Position numbers and translations under genes: made by a program
Notes under the pieces: model-generated
What the model saw: the letters and a program-made list of their open reading frames with translations, nothing else
Told to the model about the DNA's origin: nothing
The model's database searches: none
Assembly: GCA_937990725.1 (NCBI GenBank)
Contig: CALKQS010000010.1
Span: forward strand, 1 to 13,804
Direction: 5' to 3'
Length of the DNA: 13,804 nucleotides
From: an uncultured Candidatus Saccharibacteria bacterium
GTDB taxonomy: Bacteria > Patescibacteriota > Saccharimonadia > Saccharimonadales > Saccharimonadaceae
Part shown: positions 1 through 6,718 of the stretch, piece after piece
How positions within the stretch are numbered: position 1 is the first letter of the stretch
Layout of the letters: the number at the start of each line of letters is the position of its first letter

Positions 1-421
1 TGTCGACGCTCGCGCGTGATGGTAGGTGCCACAAAACACCGTCTACGTCACTGCTGGATCTGGCTTCGCCTGCGCCGTATATCATAGTGAGGGATTCGAC
101 GTAACTTGAATATATCGAGCGCATTTCTGACTGAGTGTTAGGATCTGCATCTTTAGGAAGCTGAGAAGTTAATTTGAACCGGATTCCCGATATGTAAACT
201 CTGTTCTCTTGGTCAATTCTTATTGCCCCGTCTTCTTCTCCATTGCTGACGGGGGTAACGAAAAATCTTCCATCGTCAGGAGCGGGTGTCCAGCCGAACT
301 GGTCTCGCAGCGAAAAAGCCTCTTCGACGGTCATGGGCCATCGATGCTCGGCAATCGCTCGAATAATATCAATTGCCTGGTCGACTGGGTAAGCACGAAA
401 ATCTGGTGTATAGTCGCTCAT
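1..421 (-). CDS. DUF6301-like hypothetical protein, C-terminus cut by window edge
   Basis: A reading frame runs open from ATG at 421-419 to the left edge (140 codons, no stop). A Shine-Dalgarno AAAGGGG lies about 7 nt before the ATG and a promoter lies upstream. The protein begins MSDYTPDFRAYPVDQAIDII and continues with HRWPMTVEEAFSLRDQFGW, then a beta-rich middle and a late VLWHLPS stretch. From memory this order (W-P-L/M-T start, GWTP, late W-x-L-P) resembles the actinobacterial DUF6301 family, small cytoplasmic proteins of unknown role; I could not run a search. There is no signal peptide or membrane segment. AGA and other A/T-richer codons are more frequent than in the downstream operon, which may point to separate ancestry. 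The gene is clearly coding; the family name is tentative. Confidence 0.6.
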   Translation of the reverse strand, partial: MSDYTPDFRAYPVDQAIDIIRAIAEHRWPMTVEEAFSLRDQFGWTPAPDDGRFFVTPVSNGEEDGAIRIDQENRVYISGIRFKLTSQLPKDADPNTQSEMRSIYSSYVESLTMIYGAGEARSSSDVDGVLWHLPSRASVD

Positions 422-457
422 AGAATGCCCCTTTCTCTAGCTTGCAATTCTTTTTAT

Positions 458-487
458 ATTGTAGCAAGTATGCAAACTAGCCAACAA
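458..487 (-). promoter_or_regulatory. Promoter for the DUF6301-like gene
   Basis: On the minus strand TTGTTG (487-482) and TACAAT (463-458) are separated by 18 nt. The predicted start near 451 leaves a leader of about 30 nt carrying the Shine-Dalgarno. It lies in the 87-bp gap after the zinc-ribbon gene, so the left-edge gene can be expressed separately from the operon. Confidence 0.5.
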
Positions 488-508
488 CTGGGCGTAGGTA
501 TAGTTATA

Positions 509-817
509 TCACCCTACCTGCCGACGCGGTACAATCCGCTTCGTCACCGCATCGACAAAAAGCCGATAGGCCAGGCGATTTTCCTTGGCATACGTGATGA
601 GAATACCAAGGACGCGCTGGCAGTGCGGGCAGTGCAGCTCATCACCAGTTGGGATTATATCGATAAAACGGTCGACATACATGCGCCGCAGCGAACCTGG
701 GCCATCCTTTTGGTAAAACGTCACGTGCTTAGTGCAGCCTTCGCAGCACACATCAAGCACCCGCGACGACCCACCGCGCCGCGCTTGGTATGCATCTTGA
801 ATGAATTGATACGTCAT
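509..817 (-). CDS. Small zinc-ribbon-like protein (102 aa)
   Basis: The start ATG at 817 is preceded by AGGAGAT 3-4 nt upstream; the stop is TGA. The protein has CCEGC near residues 24-28 and CPHC at 63-66, a CxxC-n34-CxxC spacing typical of a four-cysteine zinc ribbon, followed by a basic, mostly helical tail ending in TKRIVPRRQVG. No signal peptide or membrane helix is seen, so it should be cytoplasmic. It follows the thioredoxin-fold gene by 61 nt on the same strand and is probably the last gene of the ABC operon. The role is unknown: nucleic-acid binding or a structural zinc site are both possible. The Cys spacing is seen directly; zinc binding is inferred. Confidence 0.75.
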   Translation of the reverse strand: MTYQFIQDAYQARRGGSSRVLDVCCEGCTKHVTFYQKDGPGSLRRMYVDRFIDIIPTGDELHCPHCQRVLGILITYAKENRLAYRLFVDAVTKRIVPRRQVG

Positions 818-878
818 ATTATCTCCTCTGTCATAGTGGCAGTATTTCTGCTTTGTTATCTGCGCTCATTGCTCTCAT

Positions 879-1466
879 CTAGTGCTTCATTGTCCGCATC
901 GCATGCCGCAGCTGCGTAACGGCCCGCTGAGCCCGCTCTGCAGTCCAGTAGCGATCGGGAGTGATAGTGCTATCACCAGTTGACTCTTCTTTGTAGCGCC
1001 ACACAATTGACCCGCGCTTTACGATCGTCACATCAGGCACAAAAATCCGCGGTTGGCCGCTCTCATCCTTACTGAGGTAAGGCGCAAGACGCGCCACCAG
1101 CTTTTGGTATGTCTCGTTCTTGCTAGCGCGTGCCTGACGAATGTTGAGATAGTGGACCATATCAACACCCTCAGCACGAGCGGCTTGGTCGACATACTCA
1201 CTCAACCGCTGACACCACGGGCACTGCGGGTAGCCGAGAAACACCACGCCTGTGCCATGCTCTAGTACATCCAGCACAGCAACATCACGTGCATAGACAA
1301 AGCGGTTATCCGCCGCAACCCGTGGATACTCTGCCTGAAACCTTGCAGCGTCTGTCTGCCTTGTAGGCTGGGGGCGATGCTGCTGAAGATACCACGCCGC
1401 GCCAACCAGGCTGATAGTTATAACAATAACCACCCCTGTTATTATCGCCTGCGTGCTTCTGCGCAT
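879..1466 (-). CDS. Membrane-anchored thioredoxin-fold protein with CPWC motif
   Basis: 195 aa. A single N-terminal hydrophobic segment (about residues 7-27, after MRRS) anchors or exports the protein. The rest is a thioredoxin-like domain with redox motif C82-P-W-C85 in GYPQCPWCQRL and a cis-proline-like VPD at 143-145 (IFVPDVTIV). The expected activity is thiol-disulfide exchange on exported proteins on the outer face of the membrane. The motif and the insertion before the cis-Pro are more like small DsbA/thioredoxin relatives than cytoplasmic TrxA, which has CGPC. The start has GAGGAGG just upstream. It lies 24 nt after the ABC permease on the same strand, so is likely cotranscribed. Oxidase versus reductase direction cannot be read from sequence. 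Confidence 0.82.
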   Translation of the reverse strand: MRRSTQAIITGVVIVITISLVGAAWYLQQHRPQPTRQTDAARFQAEYPRVAADNRFVYARDVAVLDVLEHGTGVVFLGYPQCPWCQRLSEYVDQAARAEGVDMVHYLNIRQARASKNETYQKLVARLAPYLSKDESGQPRIFVPDVTIVKRGSIVWRYKEESTGDSTITPDRYWTAERAQRAVTQLRHAMRTMKH

Positions 1467-1490
1467 CTCCCTCCTCTTTTCGTTATCTCG

Positions 1491-2711
1491 TTATTCCCAT
1501 CGGAACAACTTTATCGCCGCTACGTACACCACCAGCATCCATAGGCTAATGGCGCCGGCGTATGGCAGTACCTCTGCCAGGCTGGCGTGCTCGGCCATGA
1601 TCAGGCGCAGGCCATCAGTCACAGGCGTCATGGGGATAAACTGGCTGAGCGTGCGCAGCCACTCCGGGAACATATAGGACGGGAAGAAGGTGCCAGAAAG
1701 GAACATCATCGGGAAGGCTACCATGTTGCCCAGCGGTGCCGACTGGTTCTCGTTCTTAGCCCAGCCGCCAATCAGCAGGCCAAAGCCCACCATCAGCAGC
1801 GCTGCCAGGGTAATAAACGGCACAGCCAGCAGCCAGTCACCACGCATGTTGAAGTGGAAGACACTCATCCCCACCACTAGCATCGTAGCAGCACTCAGCA
1901 GCGACACAATCGTGTAGTGGATGCCCATTGCCAAAATCAGCTGCCCAGCCGTAAAGGGCGATGCCCGCAGGCGCCGGTAGGAACCCTTTTGCTTCTCCGT
2001 CGGCATTTGGTTGGCCAGGCCAAAGATCCCCATGCTCAGCAAACTAAAGGCCAGTAGGCCGGTAAAGGTATAGTCAAAGGTCTTGAGCTGCTCATCGCCC
2101 ACCGCGTGGCCCGCGACCTTCAGTGGTGGCTCGGGCTGGCCCATACCCTTGTTAATGCCATCAACAATCTGCCCCATAATAGCCGTTAGCGTATTGCCAG
2201 ACTGCTCCGAGCCCTTGGCGTAGAGCACACGCAAGGTGCCGCTTGGGCGCGCTTGGGCTTGGCCAGCGGCGCTTAGCTGCCTGGGCTGTTGGGCATTCGG
2301 TTGCTGGGCTTCACTATGCACCGCCTGGCTGCTGCCCTGGCCAGGAGTGCCCGCTTGGGCTGGCTTCACTTCGCCAAAGTCAGCTGGCAGCTCGATGATG
2401 CCATTGAGCTCCGAGCGCTTTAGCTTCTCGCGCGCTTCCTGCATATTCTTGACGTCCTTCACCTTCAGCACCGTGTCGTTGTTTGCCTTGGCCCGCTCCA
2501 CAAATTGCTTGGCAAATTCGCTCTGTGAGTGGTTAATAATCGCCACATCAAAGCTGGTGGTTTCGTTATTAAAAACCGCACCAAACACTAGCAAAAAGAT
2601 GAGCGGGAACAAAAAGGTAAAAAACAGTGACGTACCATCGCGCAGAAAGCGCTTTTGTAGGGCACGCACCTGCCCATATACTCCAATCCAATATGTCTTG
2701 ACTCGCATCAT
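1491..2711 (-). CDS. ABC-2 type transporter permease
   Basis: 406 aa, partner of the upstream ATPase. One TM helix near residues 27-47, a large extracytoplasmic region (about 48-213), then five helices (about 214-235, 256-280, 293-317, 323-345, 384-402). The conserved ABC-2 motif EKQKGSYRRLRASP follows the second helix. This is the DrrB/YhgE-like layout of drug, lipid or polymer exporters; the substrate is not identifiable. Residues about 115-158 form a Gln/Ala/Pro/Ser-rich low-complexity insert. The ATPase stop TAG abuts ATG-ATG. The Shine-Dalgarno GGGAG (2719-2715) is 3 nt from the first ATG but 6 nt from the second, so initiation at 2708 (Met2) is the better-spaced choice. Confidence 0.9.
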   Translation of the reverse strand: MMRVKTYWIGVYGQVRALQKRFLRDGTSLFFTFLFPLIFLLVFGAVFNNETTSFDVAIINHSQSEFAKQFVERAKANNDTVLKVKDVKNMQEAREKLKRSELNGIIELPADFGEVKPAQAGTPGQGSSQAVHSEAQQPNAQQPRQLSAAGQAQARPSGTLRVLYAKGSEQSGNTLTAIMGQIVDGINKGMGQPEPPLKVAGHAVGDEQLKTFDYTFTGLLAFSLLSMGIFGLANQMPTEKQKGSYRRLRASPFTAGQLILAMGIHYTIVSLLSAATMLVVGMSVFHFNMRGDWLLAVPFITLAALLMVGFGLLIGGWAKNENQSAPLGNMVAFPMMFLSGTFFPSYMFPEWLRTLSQFIPMTPVTDGLRLIMAEHASLAEVLPYAGAISLWMLVVYVAAIKLFRWE

Positions 2712-3476
2712 CTACTCCCGAATGGCCTTGCCGGTTAAGTCAATAAATACATCCTCGAGGTTGGCGGGCTCGACCGTTTGTTGCTTGGTAAAGCCACGGG
2801 CCAGCAGCTGCTCGATAAGATGCTGCGGCGTATCGATGGTGATGATTTTGCCCGCATCCATAATCGCCAGGCGGTCGCACAGCAGCTCGGCCTCGTCCAT
2901 GTAGTGGGTAGTCAGCACAATGGTAATGCCTTCATCGCGGATGGTTTTGATCAACTCCCACAGGTTGCGCCGCGCTTGCGGGTCTAGGCCCGTGGTCGGC
3001 TCATCCAAAAAGAGTACCTTGGGCTGATTCACCAGCGTGGCGGCAATCGCAAAGCGCTGCTTTTGCCCACCGCTCAGCTGCTCGACATAGCTGCCGGCCT
3101 TGGCACTGAGCTGTACCTTCGCGAGCAAAGCATCAGCATCAACCCGCCGGCCGTAGAGGCTGGCAAACATACGTAGCTGCTCGCGCAGAGTCAGCTTATC
3201 GTAAAAGGTGGTCGACTGCAGCTGGATGCCGATGATCTGCTTAATCTGCTTGGGCTGCTTAGCCACATCAATGCCGTCAATGGTGGCCCGGCCAGCGTCA
3301 ATCGGCCGCAGCGCCTCCAGCATCTCCAGCGTTGTGGTCTTACCAGCGCCGTTGGGCCCCAGCAAGCCAAAAATCTCGCCCGTCTTAACTGTGAAGGATA
3401 TCCCATCCACCACTGGCGTGCCGGCATAGGCTTTAGTCAAGCCATCCACCGTTATGATTGGTTTGGTTTGAGTCAT
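2712..3476 (-). CDS. ABC transporter ATP-binding protein
   Basis: 254 aa, normal length for an ABC-2 exporter ATPase. Walker A GPNGAGKT at 40-47, Q-loop near 85-87, signature LSGGQ at 134-138, Walker B VLFLDEP at 154-160 with TTGLDP following, and the switch histidine H191 in LTTH. All catalytic residues are intact. The C-terminal EDVFIDLTGK tail is typical of the DrrA/NatA-like export subfamily. AAGGAG sits 4 nt before ATG. It is the first gene of a leftward operon and directly abuts its permease. The dimeric ATPase should power export by the permease; the substrate is unknown. Confidence 0.95.
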   Translation of the reverse strand: MTQTKPIITVDGLTKAYAGTPVVDGISFTVKTGEIFGLLGPNGAGKTTTLEMLEALRPIDAGRATIDGIDVAKQPKQIKQIIGIQLQSTTFYDKLTLREQLRMFASLYGRRVDADALLAKVQLSAKAGSYVEQLSGGQKQRFAIAATLVNQPKVLFLDEPTTGLDPQARRNLWELIKTIRDEGITIVLTTHYMDEAELLCDRLAIMDAGKIITIDTPQHLIEQLLARGFTKQQTVEPANLEDVFIDLTGKAIRE

Positions 3477-3583
3477 AAAACTCCTTTCTTATGCTACGAG
3501 CCCCACGCCCAAACGGGCCTCTGCTTGAATCACTCCCAGAGCACTGTATTTGTTATAAGCCAACCAACCATCCGTTGGGCTGG

Positions 3584-3612
3584 ATTATAGCATAGAGAAG
3601 AGGAAAGCGAAA
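3584..3612 (-). promoter_or_regulatory. Promoter for the ABC operon
   Basis: On the minus strand TATAAT (3589-3584) is perfect and preceded by TGC, giving an extended -10 (TGCTATAAT). TTTCGC (3612-3607) is a weak -35 at 17 nt. The predicted start is near 3577, leaving a leader of about 100 nt before the ATPase gene. This leader can form a hairpin around AGCCAAC/GTTGGGCT (3558-3580 region). Confidence 0.6.
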
Positions 3613-3630
3613 GATGAACAATATATAACC

Positions 3631-3659
3631 TTGACAGTAGCGCAACCACCTTCTACGAT
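3631..3659 (+). promoter_or_regulatory. Strong promoter for the orphan gene at 3699
   Basis: TTGACA (3631-3636), a 17-nt spacer and TACGAT (3654-3659). The -35 is a perfect consensus. The predicted start is near 3666, giving a leader of about 33 nt with AAAGGA (3686-3691) 7 nt before the ATG. It is divergent from the ABC operon promoter in the same intergenic region. Confidence 0.7.
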
Positions 3660-3698
3660 AGATTATAACGTTATCTCACATTATCAAAGGAAACCACT

Positions 3699-4598
3699 AT
3701 GGCACTTGTACCACATAGATATACCCATTTCGACAGCGATCTCGAAGATTACACGACAGATACTAACTACTATTGGGCGAGTTGCACTCAGGAAGATGTT
3801 GCTAAATTTGGCCCAGATGCTGTCGCAAGCTATATTGTTAATGGGAAGGTTTCGCCAGAGGCTACGAAATTATTCAAGCATGACGCTGCTGGTGAGATAA
3901 CACTCGGATCAATAGCACTCAGTATGTGTGTCGCAGGTGGCCTTGCCTACAGTAGTGTAAGCAGTATAGAGGCAGGAGCTCCTACTATTTTTGCGGCTAG
4001 TCTACTCAGCACAATCCCTGGGGGCTTCGGTGGTTTCTTTGCAGGAATCGCACGAGATACATCCAAAGGATATGACCCTATTATTCGTATGCAAGCTCGC
4101 CATCAAACCCACCAGCTCAAGAAGTTGATTGGAACAAATCACGAAGCCGTTACCAGCACATATTATGAAATATATAGATATATCGATAAGCAGAACCAAG
4201 CAACAACCCCTCCATATCGACTCTCTAGAGATGAAAGGGAGCGAGCTATTGCTACAATTCTTGACTACCTTATGGATAATGATCGCGATATTACTCTTGC
4301 CTACCAAAAGAATCAAACATCCCCAGAGAATAGAAGGCTATCATACCCTCTTGCGAAATCACTCGAGGAAAGACTAGGAAAAGCGATTGGCCTCCCCCTT
4401 GCTGCAATCTACGCTGAACAACGATTTCGTACTGAAAAACAAATAGAAGACGAAGCGACAGCAGAAGCAGCAGCAAGGGCACAAGAAACAGCACAACAAG
4501 AAGCTGATAAGGCCTATGCGGAACTCAAGGATGAGGAAGTCTCTCGATTGCTCGGGTATCGTAATGCGCAAGAACTTACTGATTTATCCGAGTTATAA
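3699..4598 (+). CDS. Orphan protein with two TM helices and C-terminal coiled coil
   Basis: 299 aa; I do not recognise a family. Residues 1-62 are polar and acidic. Two hydrophobic, Gly/Ala/Ser-rich helices lie at about 66-88 and 95-117, with GGFGGFFAG at the end of the second. Next is a helical region rich in Tyr and basic residues (about 125-240). Residues about 242-285 are a heptad-like Ala/Glu/Gln-rich coiled coil (many EA, AQ and EE pairs). The two close helices form a hairpin, placing both termini on the same side. Frequent AGA codons and an A/T-richer composition than the flanking genes suggest a different origin. It is expressed from its own promoter with a good Shine-Dalgarno. Membrane location is well supported; function is unknown. 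Confidence 0.75.
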   Translation: MALVPHRYTHFDSDLEDYTTDTNYYWASCTQEDVAKFGPDAVASYIVNGKVSPEATKLFKHDAAGEITLGSIALSMCVAGGLAYSSVSSIEAGAPTIFAASLLSTIPGGFGGFFAGIARDTSKGYDPIIRMQARHQTHQLKKLIGTNHEAVTSTYYEIYRYIDKQNQATTPPYRLSRDERERAIATILDYLMDNDRDITLAYQKNQTSPENRRLSYPLAKSLEERLGKAIGLPLAAIYAEQRFRTEKQIEDEATAEAAARAQETAQQEADKAYAELKDEEVSRLLGYRNAQELTDLSEL

Positions 4599-4696
4599 GT
4601 AGTGTGCAAATAAACAGCATATCATTGATAGCCCTAAGCACTTCTACTGCCATCCAAACAGCAACTACCCAACAAGCATCTCATCACCATGCGGTG

Positions 4697-4702
4697 TATA
4701 CT
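4697..4702 (+). promoter_or_regulatory. -10 element for the CHAP gene (leaderless start)
   Basis: TATACT ends 6 nt before the ATG at 4709, so transcription is predicted to begin at or next to the A of the start codon. No convincing -35 hexamer is visible 16-18 nt upstream. No Shine-Dalgarno precedes the ATG, which fits a leaderless message. Confidence 0.45.
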
Positions 4703-4708
4703 ATACAT

Positions 4709-5341
4709 ATGAGACGATTATTCCCTCTCAGCCACCGAGCAAAAATCATCATCATTTGCCTTGCCCTCCTTCTCGTTATTGGCGGTATTGTTGGCACAGC
4801 GATTGGCTGGCGCAAGATTCTTTACAAACTCCAAGGTACGTCGCACGTGGCCACGCTCGATCGTTCGCCAGGGCTAGCTCAGTTTCCTGAGATCAACACG
4901 CAAGCCCTCAGTCCTACTCGCCGCAAGGTCATCCAGCTTACCCAGGCAGAGTTTGCCGCCCAGCCCGCTGGTACGAAATATAGCCAAGGAGCGCACGAGG
5001 CATGGTGTGCCGACTTCGTCAGCTGGACGATGCAGCAAGCTGGTGCGCCGCTCAAGAACCCTCACACTGGTAGCTGGCGCATTCCAGGTACCTTTACGCT
5101 ACGTGAGTATTACGAGTCAGCAGGCCGCTTCAAGCCAGCCGATAGCGGCTACCAGCCCCGCCCTGGCGACGTAGCAATCTACCGCGCTTCGCCCGTCTTT
5201 GGTGACCATACACACATTATCCTGCGCAATGATGACGGCATGCTTACCACTGTTGGTGGCAACGAGAATAACAAGATACGTGTCTTTGCGAACCAACAGC
5301 GCAACTATACTGGCCTACTTGGCTATGGCGTCACTGAGTAA
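4709..5341 (+). CDS. Membrane-anchored CHAP-domain cysteine hydrolase
   Basis: 210 aa from ATG 4709. An in-frame GTG further upstream (4604) has no ribosome site and would add a polar stretch before the signal anchor, so it was rejected. The hydrophobic anchor is at residues 12-33 (after basic RRLFPLSHR), followed by a linker and a CHAP domain at about 85-208. Likely catalytic residues are C100 in WCADFVSW, H169 in DHTHIIL and N185 in GGNENN. The RPGDVAIY segment (151-158) is also typical. CHAP enzymes cut peptidoglycan as amidases or endopeptidases, so this one probably acts outside the membrane in wall remodelling or on a neighbouring cell's wall. It has its own start-proximal -10. Bond specificity is not readable. 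Confidence 0.87.
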   Translation: MRRLFPLSHRAKIIIICLALLLVIGGIVGTAIGWRKILYKLQGTSHVATLDRSPGLAQFPEINTQALSPTRRKVIQLTQAEFAAQPAGTKYSQGAHEAWCADFVSWTMQQAGAPLKNPHTGSWRIPGTFTLREYYESAGRFKPADSGYQPRPGDVAIYRASPVFGDHTHIILRNDDGMLTTVGGNENNKIRVFANQQRNYTGLLGYGVTE

Positions 5342-5379
5342 CCATCAATGGGATAAACACAGAAGTTTACAGCGCTCAG

Positions 5380-5388
5380 TGGTATAAT
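5380..5388 (+). promoter_or_regulatory. Extended -10 promoter for the CVPC/DsbA pair
   Basis: TGGTATAAT (5380-5388) is an extended -10 (TG-n-TATAAT). It ends 10 nt before ATG 5399, so the predicted start near 5395 leaves a leader of about 4 nt and no Shine-Dalgarno. No clear -35 is seen, as is common for extended -10 promoters. Confidence 0.6.
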
Positions 5389-5398
5389 AGAGACACTG

Positions 5399-6022
5399 AT
5401 GAAACATCACCTTGCTTCGCTATGCCATGCCTCGCTTACCGCCCTGAGTGGCATTGGCCAAGTGCTACGCCGGCCACGCTATGCGGCGAGTGCGCTAGTT
5501 GGTGCACTTGGCTTTGCCTGGTTGATTTTTCTCTTGACTAATGGTGGGTTCTATGGTGCGCTGCTGGTATCTCGCTTGCCACCTATTGACAAGCTTGGCG
5601 TGATTGGGACAATGTTTGCCGAGATTGCTCGCCAGGCTGCAACGTCGCTGACGGGTGCACTACTTGTGCTTGTCTCGATATTGCAAGGTGCATCGCTCGC
5701 GCTTATTATCTTCACTGCTCAGCACAACAAGCGCAACCAGCAAACCACGCAGCAGCTCGGTCTCAGCGGCATTGCCTCTGTCGCTGCGGCAATTGGCCTG
5801 GGTTGCGTGCCCTGTGGCACATCACTCATTCTCCCCATTGTAGCAGTGTTTTTCTCGGGAGCAGCCGCTGCTTCAGCCGCGACGGTTGCCAGCACCATTG
5901 TGCTTGTCATTGCCCTTGGGTTAAGCCTCTTTTCGCTCTATCGATCAGGCCAGATTGCCGCCATCTACATAACATTAGCTCAGCAGGAGGAGTATCATGC
6001 AGTCACAACAAACAGGGGTTAG
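5399..6022 (+). CDS. Four-TM membrane protein with intramembrane CVPC motif, coupled to DsbA
   Basis: 207 aa, not assigned to a family. Hydrophobic segments lie at about 29-48, 83-108, 121-152 and 160-181. The third contains GLGCVPCGTSLILPIV with C136-V-P-C139. A CxxC next to conserved-looking Gly and Pro inside a helix recalls the PC-x-x-P helix of CcdA/DsbD and, by function, the CxxC quinone-reducing oxidases DsbB and VKOR (also four TM). Overall sequence does not match any of these as I know them. The only other cysteine is C9. The gene overlaps the DsbA-like gene by 26 nt. The inference is a membrane redox partner that re-oxidises or reduces the DsbA-like protein. Coding status is sure; function is a hypothesis. 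Confidence 0.8.
   Translation: MKHHLASLCHASLTALSGIGQVLRRPRYAASALVGALGFAWLIFLLTNGGFYGALLVSRLPPIDKLGVIGTMFAEIARQAATSLTGALLVLVSILQGASLALIIFTAQHNKRNQQTTQQLGLSGIASVAAAIGLGCVPCGTSLILPIVAVFFSGAAAASAATVASTIVLVIALGLSLFSLYRSGQIAAIYITLAQQEEYHAVTTNRG
5985..5992 (+). promoter_or_regulatory. Strong ribosome binding site inside the upstream gene
   Basis: AGGAGGAG lies 4 nt (6 nt from AGGAGG) before ATG 5997 and is inside the last codons of the CVPC gene. It fixes the DsbA-like start and implies translational coupling between the two genes. Confidence 0.8.
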
Positions 6023-6710
6023 CTTGATCCATATCATGCTTGGGATTGTCGTTGTCACAATCATCAGCCTCTTCGCCTACAATCTCATCAACCGCCCACC
6101 CAACAAGCACATTGGCAAAGGTGAACCCTGGCAAAGCACCATGTCGCAAGGCAGCCACAATGCGCCCAATGTCTTCGTCGACTACACCGACTACTTCTGT
6201 TCATTCTGCGCCCAGGTCGAGGCCGCCACGAACACGACAGACTTCCAGCAGCAGTACATCAAGTCGGGCAAGCTACGCTACGAACACCGGATTGTTGCCG
6301 TTCTCAAAGATATCGTACCCAACACCGAGCGTGGTGCCGAGGCAGCATTTTGCGCGGCCGACCAGCATAAATATTGGGAATACACGCATCACATTGTGCC
6401 CCGCATCAAAGCTGACTACTTCGACAAAGGCATTGGCGTCAAAGGCGTTGCTGTGCCCAAAGAAATTCCGCTCCTCCCTGTCAGCTATTTCGAAACATCG
6501 GCCGAAGCTATTGGCCTCAACGTCGAGACCTTCCGCGACTGCGTGACAAACGAGAAACACAAAGACGACATTGCCACAAACACCAGCCGCGCTCTCAAAC
6601 TCGGCGTCACTGGCCTCCCCTACATGATCGTCAACGACTACACCACCAGCGGCTTTGGTGGCGGCGAGCACGGACTGAAGACATTGCTTAAAGCAGGTGG
6701 GGTGCAATAA
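5997..6710 (+). CDS. DsbA-like exported thiol-disulfide oxidoreductase
   Basis: 237 aa. An N-terminal anchor at about residues 8-29 is followed by a DsbA fold. Active site C68-S-F-C71 lies in VDYTDYFCSFC, the helical insertion is at about 105-195, and the cis-proline loop TGLP has P208 (GVTGLPYMIV). A second cysteine pair, C119 and C182, sits in the places where many Gram-positive DsbA/BdbD proteins carry an extra disulfide (AAFCAAD and FRDCV). It should oxidise cysteine pairs in exported proteins on the outer membrane face. It overlaps the CVPC membrane protein gene, its probable redox partner. Its stop is only 3 nt from the convergent CorA stop. Confidence 0.92.
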   Translation: MQSQQTGVSLIHIMLGIVVVTIISLFAYNLINRPPNKHIGKGEPWQSTMSQGSHNAPNVFVDYTDYFCSFCAQVEAATNTTDFQQQYIKSGKLRYEHRIVAVLKDIVPNTERGAEAAFCAADQHKYWEYTHHIVPRIKADYFDKGIGVKGVAVPKEIPLLPVSYFETSAEAIGLNVETFRDCVTNEKHKDDIATNTSRALKLGVTGLPYMIVNDYTTSGFGGGEHGLKTLLKAGGVQ

Positions 6711-6718
6711 CCCCTACC
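6696..6718. terminator. Hairpin spanning two convergent stop codons
   Basis: GGTGGGGT (6696-6703) can pair with ACCCCTACC (6710-6718), leaving one bulged T and a loop of 6 nt. The TAA of the DsbA-like gene (6708-6710) and the TAG of CorA (complement of 6714-6716) both lie within it. No U-tract follows on either strand, so it would be a weak or non-canonical bidirectional terminator, or a barrier to 3' decay. Confidence 0.4.

Noticed and set aside
209..919. 236-codon plus-strand frame
   Set aside because: It lies antisense to the edge gene, the zinc-ribbon gene and the end of the thioredoxin-fold gene, all of which have ribosome sites and motifs; its product has no recognisable domain.
2236..2904. 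222-codon plus-strand frame
   Set aside because: Antisense to the ABC permease and ATPase; Cys/Trp/Ser-rich composition typical of a shadow frame.
4604..4708. GTG start for the CHAP protein
   Set aside because: No Shine-Dalgarno; the extension is polar and low in known features, and the signal anchor fits ATG 4709 with a -10 just upstream.
5399..6022. Canonical DsbB or VKOR assignment
   Set aside because: Only one CxxC, placed within helix 3, and no second Cys pair or VKOR Ser/Thr pattern; the label was not supported.
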